From: Streptomyces sp. TS71-3
GTDB lineage: Bacteria; Actinomycetota; Actinomycetes; Streptomycetales; Streptomycetaceae
Direction of reading: 5' to 3'
NCBI RefSeq assembly: GCF_018327685.1
Contig: NZ_BNEL01000003.1
Coordinates: 3,472,001 to 3,536,000 of the forward strand
Length of the DNA: 64,000 nucleotides
A model generated the notes under the pieces. It had not been told where the DNA came from. It ran no database searches and saw nothing but the letters and a program-made list of their open reading frames with translations. The position numbers and the translations under genes are program-made. Positions within the stretch are counted from its first letter, which is position 1, and each line of letters starts with the position of its first letter. Positions 60,227 through 64,000 of the stretch are shown piece by piece.

Positions 60227-60855
60227 TGCCGGCGCGCATCGGCCACCTCGTCACCTCGGGCACGTTCTCGCTGGACGGCGGCGTCTGGGACGTCGACAAC
60301 AACGTCTGGATCGTCGGCGACGACACCGAGGCCGTGGTGATCGACGCGGCCCACGACGCGGACGCCATCGCGGACGCGCTGGGCGGCCGGCGGCTCGTCG
60401 CGATCCTGTGCACCCATGCGCACGACGACCACGTCGACGCCGCCCCGGCCCTGTCCGCCCGCACCGGCGCGCCCGTCCTGCTGCACCCCGGCGACCTCCC
60501 CCTCTGGCGGCTCACCCACCCCGAGCGGCCCCCGGACGGCACGCTCGGCGACGGTCAGGAGGTGGCCGTGGCCGGGGCGGTGCTGCGCGTGCTGCACACC
60601 CCGGGCCACAGCCCCGGAGCGGTCAGCCTCCACGCACCCGGGCTCGGCACCGTCTTCACCGGAGACACCCTCTTCGCGGGCGGGCCCGGTGCCACCGGCC
60701 GGTCGTTCAGCGACTTCCCGACGATCGTCGACTCCATCCGGGGCAGGCTGCTGAACCTGCCGCCCGACACCGTGGTGCGCACCGGGCACGGCGAGAACAC
60801 CACGATCGGCGCCGAGGCACCGCACCTGGAGGAGTGGATCGCGCGGGGCCACTGA
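60226..60855 (+). CDS. Metallo-beta-lactamase-fold hydrolase
   Basis: A 209-residue MBL hydrolase with the metal motif THAHDDHVD (about 64-72), further ligands in HTPGHSPG, TGDTLF and GHGE. It is coupled to mscR by TGATG. The position suggests it hydrolyses S-formylmycothiol to formate, the step after MscR, but this is inference. A glyoxalase-II-like role is the alternative. Confidence 0.87.
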   Translation: MPARIGHLVTSGTFSLDGGVWDVDNNVWIVGDDTEAVVIDAAHDADAIADALGGRRLVAILCTHAHDDHVDAAPALSARTGAPVLLHPGDLPLWRLTHPERPPDGTLGDGQEVAVAGAVLRVLHTPGHSPGAVSLHAPGLGTVFTGDTLFAGGPGATGRSFSDFPTIVDSIRGRLLNLPPDTVVRTGHGENTTIGAEAPHLEEWIARGH

Positions 60856-60918
60856 ACGCCGGCCCGAGGGGCGGGGCCCGGCGGCACGGTTGCCGCGGTG
60901 GCCCGGCGCTCCCGCGGC

Positions 60919-61764
60919 TCAGGAGCCGGTGAGGCGGGCGTGCTCGCCCGGCCGGCCCTCGTCATCACCCGCCGGCGGCGGCGCGTCCGCCCCTGCCGCC
61001 GCCGGCAGCGGGGCGCCCAGGGCCCGGGAGATGCCGCGTGCCGCCACCTGCACCAGCGGGATCAGGGCACGCGGCTCGGCCCGCTCGGCATGGGCGACCA
61101 CCGAGACCGCGGCCACCACCTCGCCCCCGGGGCCGTGCACGGGCGCCGCCACGGAGACGCCGTCCGGCGTCACCTGGCGGTGGGCGACGGCGACCCCGCT
61201 GTGCCGCACCTCCGCGAGGATCCTGCGGATGCGGGCCGGGTCGCGGATCGTGTGTTCCGTGTACGCGGCCATGGGCTGGGCGAGCACCCGCTCCTGCACC
61301 TCCAGCGGCGCGTGGGCCAGCAGCACCCGGCCGACCCCTGTCGGCGTCAGCGCGAACCGGCCGCCGACCCGGGTCAGCACCCGTACCGAGCTGCGCCCGG
61401 CGAGCCGCTCCACGTACAGCACGGACAGTTCCTCGCGCACCGCGAGCTGGACGTTCTCCCGGGTCACGTGGCCCAGGTCGGACAGGTACGGCAGGGCGGC
61501 CTCGCGCAGGCCGAGACCGCGCGGCGCCAGGGCCGCGATCTCCCACAGGTGCAGCCCGATACGGTAGCCGCCGCCGGGCTCGCGCTCCAGCACGCGGTGC
61601 GCCGTAAGCTCCTTCACCAGCCGGTACACCGTGGTCAGCGGAAGTTCCGTGTGCCGGGAGATGTCCGTGAGGGTCAGCACGGGCGTGGCGGGCGTGAAGG
61701 CCTCCAGCACGCAGAGCGCGCGGCCGACCACGGAACCGGTTCCGCCGGGGTGCCCGCCGTCCAT
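60919..61764 (-). CDS. IclR-family transcriptional regulator
   Basis: A 281-residue IclR regulator. The helix-turn-helix is LTDISRHTELPLTTVYRLVKEL (about 32-53, shown in part), and the effector domain has RFALTPTGVGRVLLAH. The C-terminal 25 residues are Ala/Pro-rich. It converges on the MBL gene with 63 bp between stops. It has its own promoter at 61798-61826. Together with the IclR at 50303 it flanks the aromatic cluster and may control vanA or the formaldehyde genes. Confidence 0.9.
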   Translation of the reverse strand: MDGGHPGGTGSVVGRALCVLEAFTPATPVLTLTDISRHTELPLTTVYRLVKELTAHRVLEREPGGGYRIGLHLWEIAALAPRGLGLREAALPYLSDLGHVTRENVQLAVREELSVLYVERLAGRSSVRVLTRVGGRFALTPTGVGRVLLAHAPLEVQERVLAQPMAAYTEHTIRDPARIRRILAEVRHSGVAVAHRQVTPDGVSVAAPVHGPGGEVVAAVSVVAHAERAEPRALIPLVQVAARGISRALGAPLPAAAGADAPPPAGDDEGRPGEHARLTGS

Positions 61765-61797
61765 GGACCCTCCCTCGGGTGACCGGCTGTTCCCCGC

Positions 61798-61826
61798 AAG
61801 CTAGACACCCAGGTCATGCGCGTCAA
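61798..61826 (-). promoter_or_regulatory. Promoter of the IclR gene
   Basis: On the minus strand TTGACG (61821-61826) and TAGCTT (61798-61803) are 17 bp apart, giving a leader of about 27 nt. Confidence 0.6.
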
Positions 61827-62031
61827 TGGACGCGCCGGTGGATGGGGGCGGAGCTCGACGCGCCCGCGGCCTCCGCCGGGGGCCAGGCCGGCCACCCTGG
61901 CGTCTTCCGGAAGGGCCCATCAAGGGTGGCCCGCCGTCCGCCACGGGCCCGCCGCGGCCGGCGGAAAGAGCGCGCGGCTCCCCGACCTCGGGGGGCCCGG
62001 GTCGTTGGCCGCCCCGAGGCCGATACCGCTC

Positions 62032-62045
62032 GGAGAGCGCTCTCC
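62032..62045. promoter_or_regulatory. LacI-type operator palindrome
   Basis: GGAGAGCGCTCTCC is a perfect 14-bp palindrome with the central GAGCGCTC typical of actinobacterial LacI-family sugar regulators. It lies in the 435-bp gap 61765-62199, downstream of the beta-glucosidase stop and far from any start codon. No gene was found in the gap. Confidence 0.6.
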
Positions 62046-62199
62046 AAGCGCTGTTTGGGAGTTTCCCCGGACCGCGGGAGCATGTCAAGCGGTGGGGGCC
62101 CGATCACGTCCGGCAACCCCTGCTGAACATGGGGCCGGGCCCCGCTACCGCAGCAGTGGACATGCGGTACGGGGCCCGGGTCGGGGGGAGGAGGGCGCG

Positions 62200-63564
<1,365 letters not shown>

Positions 63565-63584
63565 GGAGGTCCTTTCGGGGTCGG

Positions 63585-64000
63585 TCACTTGACGGCTCCG
63601 GCGGTGAGACCGGTGACCAGGTAGCGCTGGAGGAGGAGGAACCCGGCGACCACGGGCACGCTGACGACCAGCGAGGCGGCCATCACCTGGTTCCAGTAGA
63701 CGTTGTTCTCGGTGGCGTAGCCCTGGAGGCCGACGGCGAGCGTGCGGGTCGTCTCGTTGGTCATCACGGAGGCGAAGAGCACCTCGCCCCACGCGGTCAT
63801 GAACGCGTACACGGCCACCGCCACGATGCCCGGGATCGCGGCCGGCACGATGATCCGGAAGAGCGCGCCGAGCGCCCCGCAGCCGTCCACCAGGGCCGCC
63901 TCGTCCAGGGACTGCGGGACCGAGTCGAAGTACCCGATCAGCATCCAGATGGAGAACGGCAGCGAGAACGTCAGATAGGTGAGGATGAGCCCGCCGCGCG
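63585..64000 (-). CDS. Carbohydrate ABC transporter permease (partial, N-terminus outside window)
   Basis: The C-terminal 138 residues of a MalG-like permease. The EAA-type loop [20 protein letters not shown] and the ending [15 protein letters not shown] are clear. The frame continues past 64000 without a stop ([18 protein letters not shown] precedes the first internal Met). It belongs with the beta-glucosidase gene. Confidence 0.9.
   Translation of the reverse strand, partial: RGGLILTYLTFSLPFSIWMLIGYFDSVPQSLDEAALVDGCGALGALFRIIVPAAIPGIVAVAVYAFMTAWGEVLFASVMTNETTRTLAVGLQGYATENNVYWNQVMAASLVVSVPVVAGFLLLQRYLVTGLTAGAVK

Overview
This is very high G+C DNA with Streptomyces-type gene organisation: GTG and ATG starts, many GTGA/ATGA overlaps, Tat and lipoprotein signals, strong G+C hairpin terminators, and IclR, ROK, LysR and TetR regulators. 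I call it a chromosomal window of a Streptomyces or close relative. I see no rRNA, tRNA, CRISPR array, complete insertion sequence or phage gene. Nearly all of it is carbon-source uptake and catabolism. Region 1-16.8 kb is mixed: an inositol-dehydrogenase-like oxidoreductase, an ascorbate-type PTS (fused IIA-IIB plus IIC), a repeat element with 22-bp terminal inverted repeats, a two-component system coupled to an ABC exporter, an SPFH protein, a LysR/aldo-keto reductase pair, an MFS efflux pump with its TetR regulator and a double operator, a Pro/Gly-rich surface protein, and a second LysR regulator. Region 16.8-30.8 kb is a uronate/glycoside locus: an ABC importer with a uronate-dehydrogenase-like enzyme, a divergent IclR regulator, a mannonate-dehydratase-like enzyme, a ThuA-domain protein and a Gfo/Idh/MocA oxidoreductase. 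It is followed by a GH38 alpha-mannosidase homologue that has lost most of its metal-binding residues, coupled to a chimeric regulator with a transposase-like N-terminus and a ROK C-terminus. Region 31.1-37.1 kb is a secreted hydrolase set. GH30, GH18 and GH55-like enzymes form one operon, with a GH71/99-like protein downstream under its own promoter. Together they look aimed at fungal cell wall polymers. Region 37.5-49.9 kb is a galactoside regulon: a secreted GH27 alpha-galactosidase with a lectin-like propeller, an ABC importer, a cytoplasmic GH36 alpha-galactosidase, and an oxidative galactose branch (SDR dehydrogenase, GntR regulator, galactonate dehydratase, epimerase-like protein, SMP-30 lactonase). 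Region 50.3-61.8 kb is an aromatic catabolic cluster: IclR regulator, MFS carrier, benzoylformate-decarboxylase-like enzyme, aldehyde dehydrogenase, VanA/VanB-type demethylase with a small protein between them, mycothiol-dependent formaldehyde dehydrogenase, a metallo-beta-lactamase-fold hydrolase, and a second IclR. The parts fit a route from methoxylated arylglyoxylates through vanillin and vanillate to protocatechuate, with on-site formaldehyde removal. Region 62.2-64 kb holds a GH1 beta-glucosidase and the end of a sugar ABC permease that runs off the window. The most unusual items are the degenerate GH38 plus transposase/ROK chimera pair, the arylglyoxylate-to-vanillate cluster, and the fungal-wall operon.
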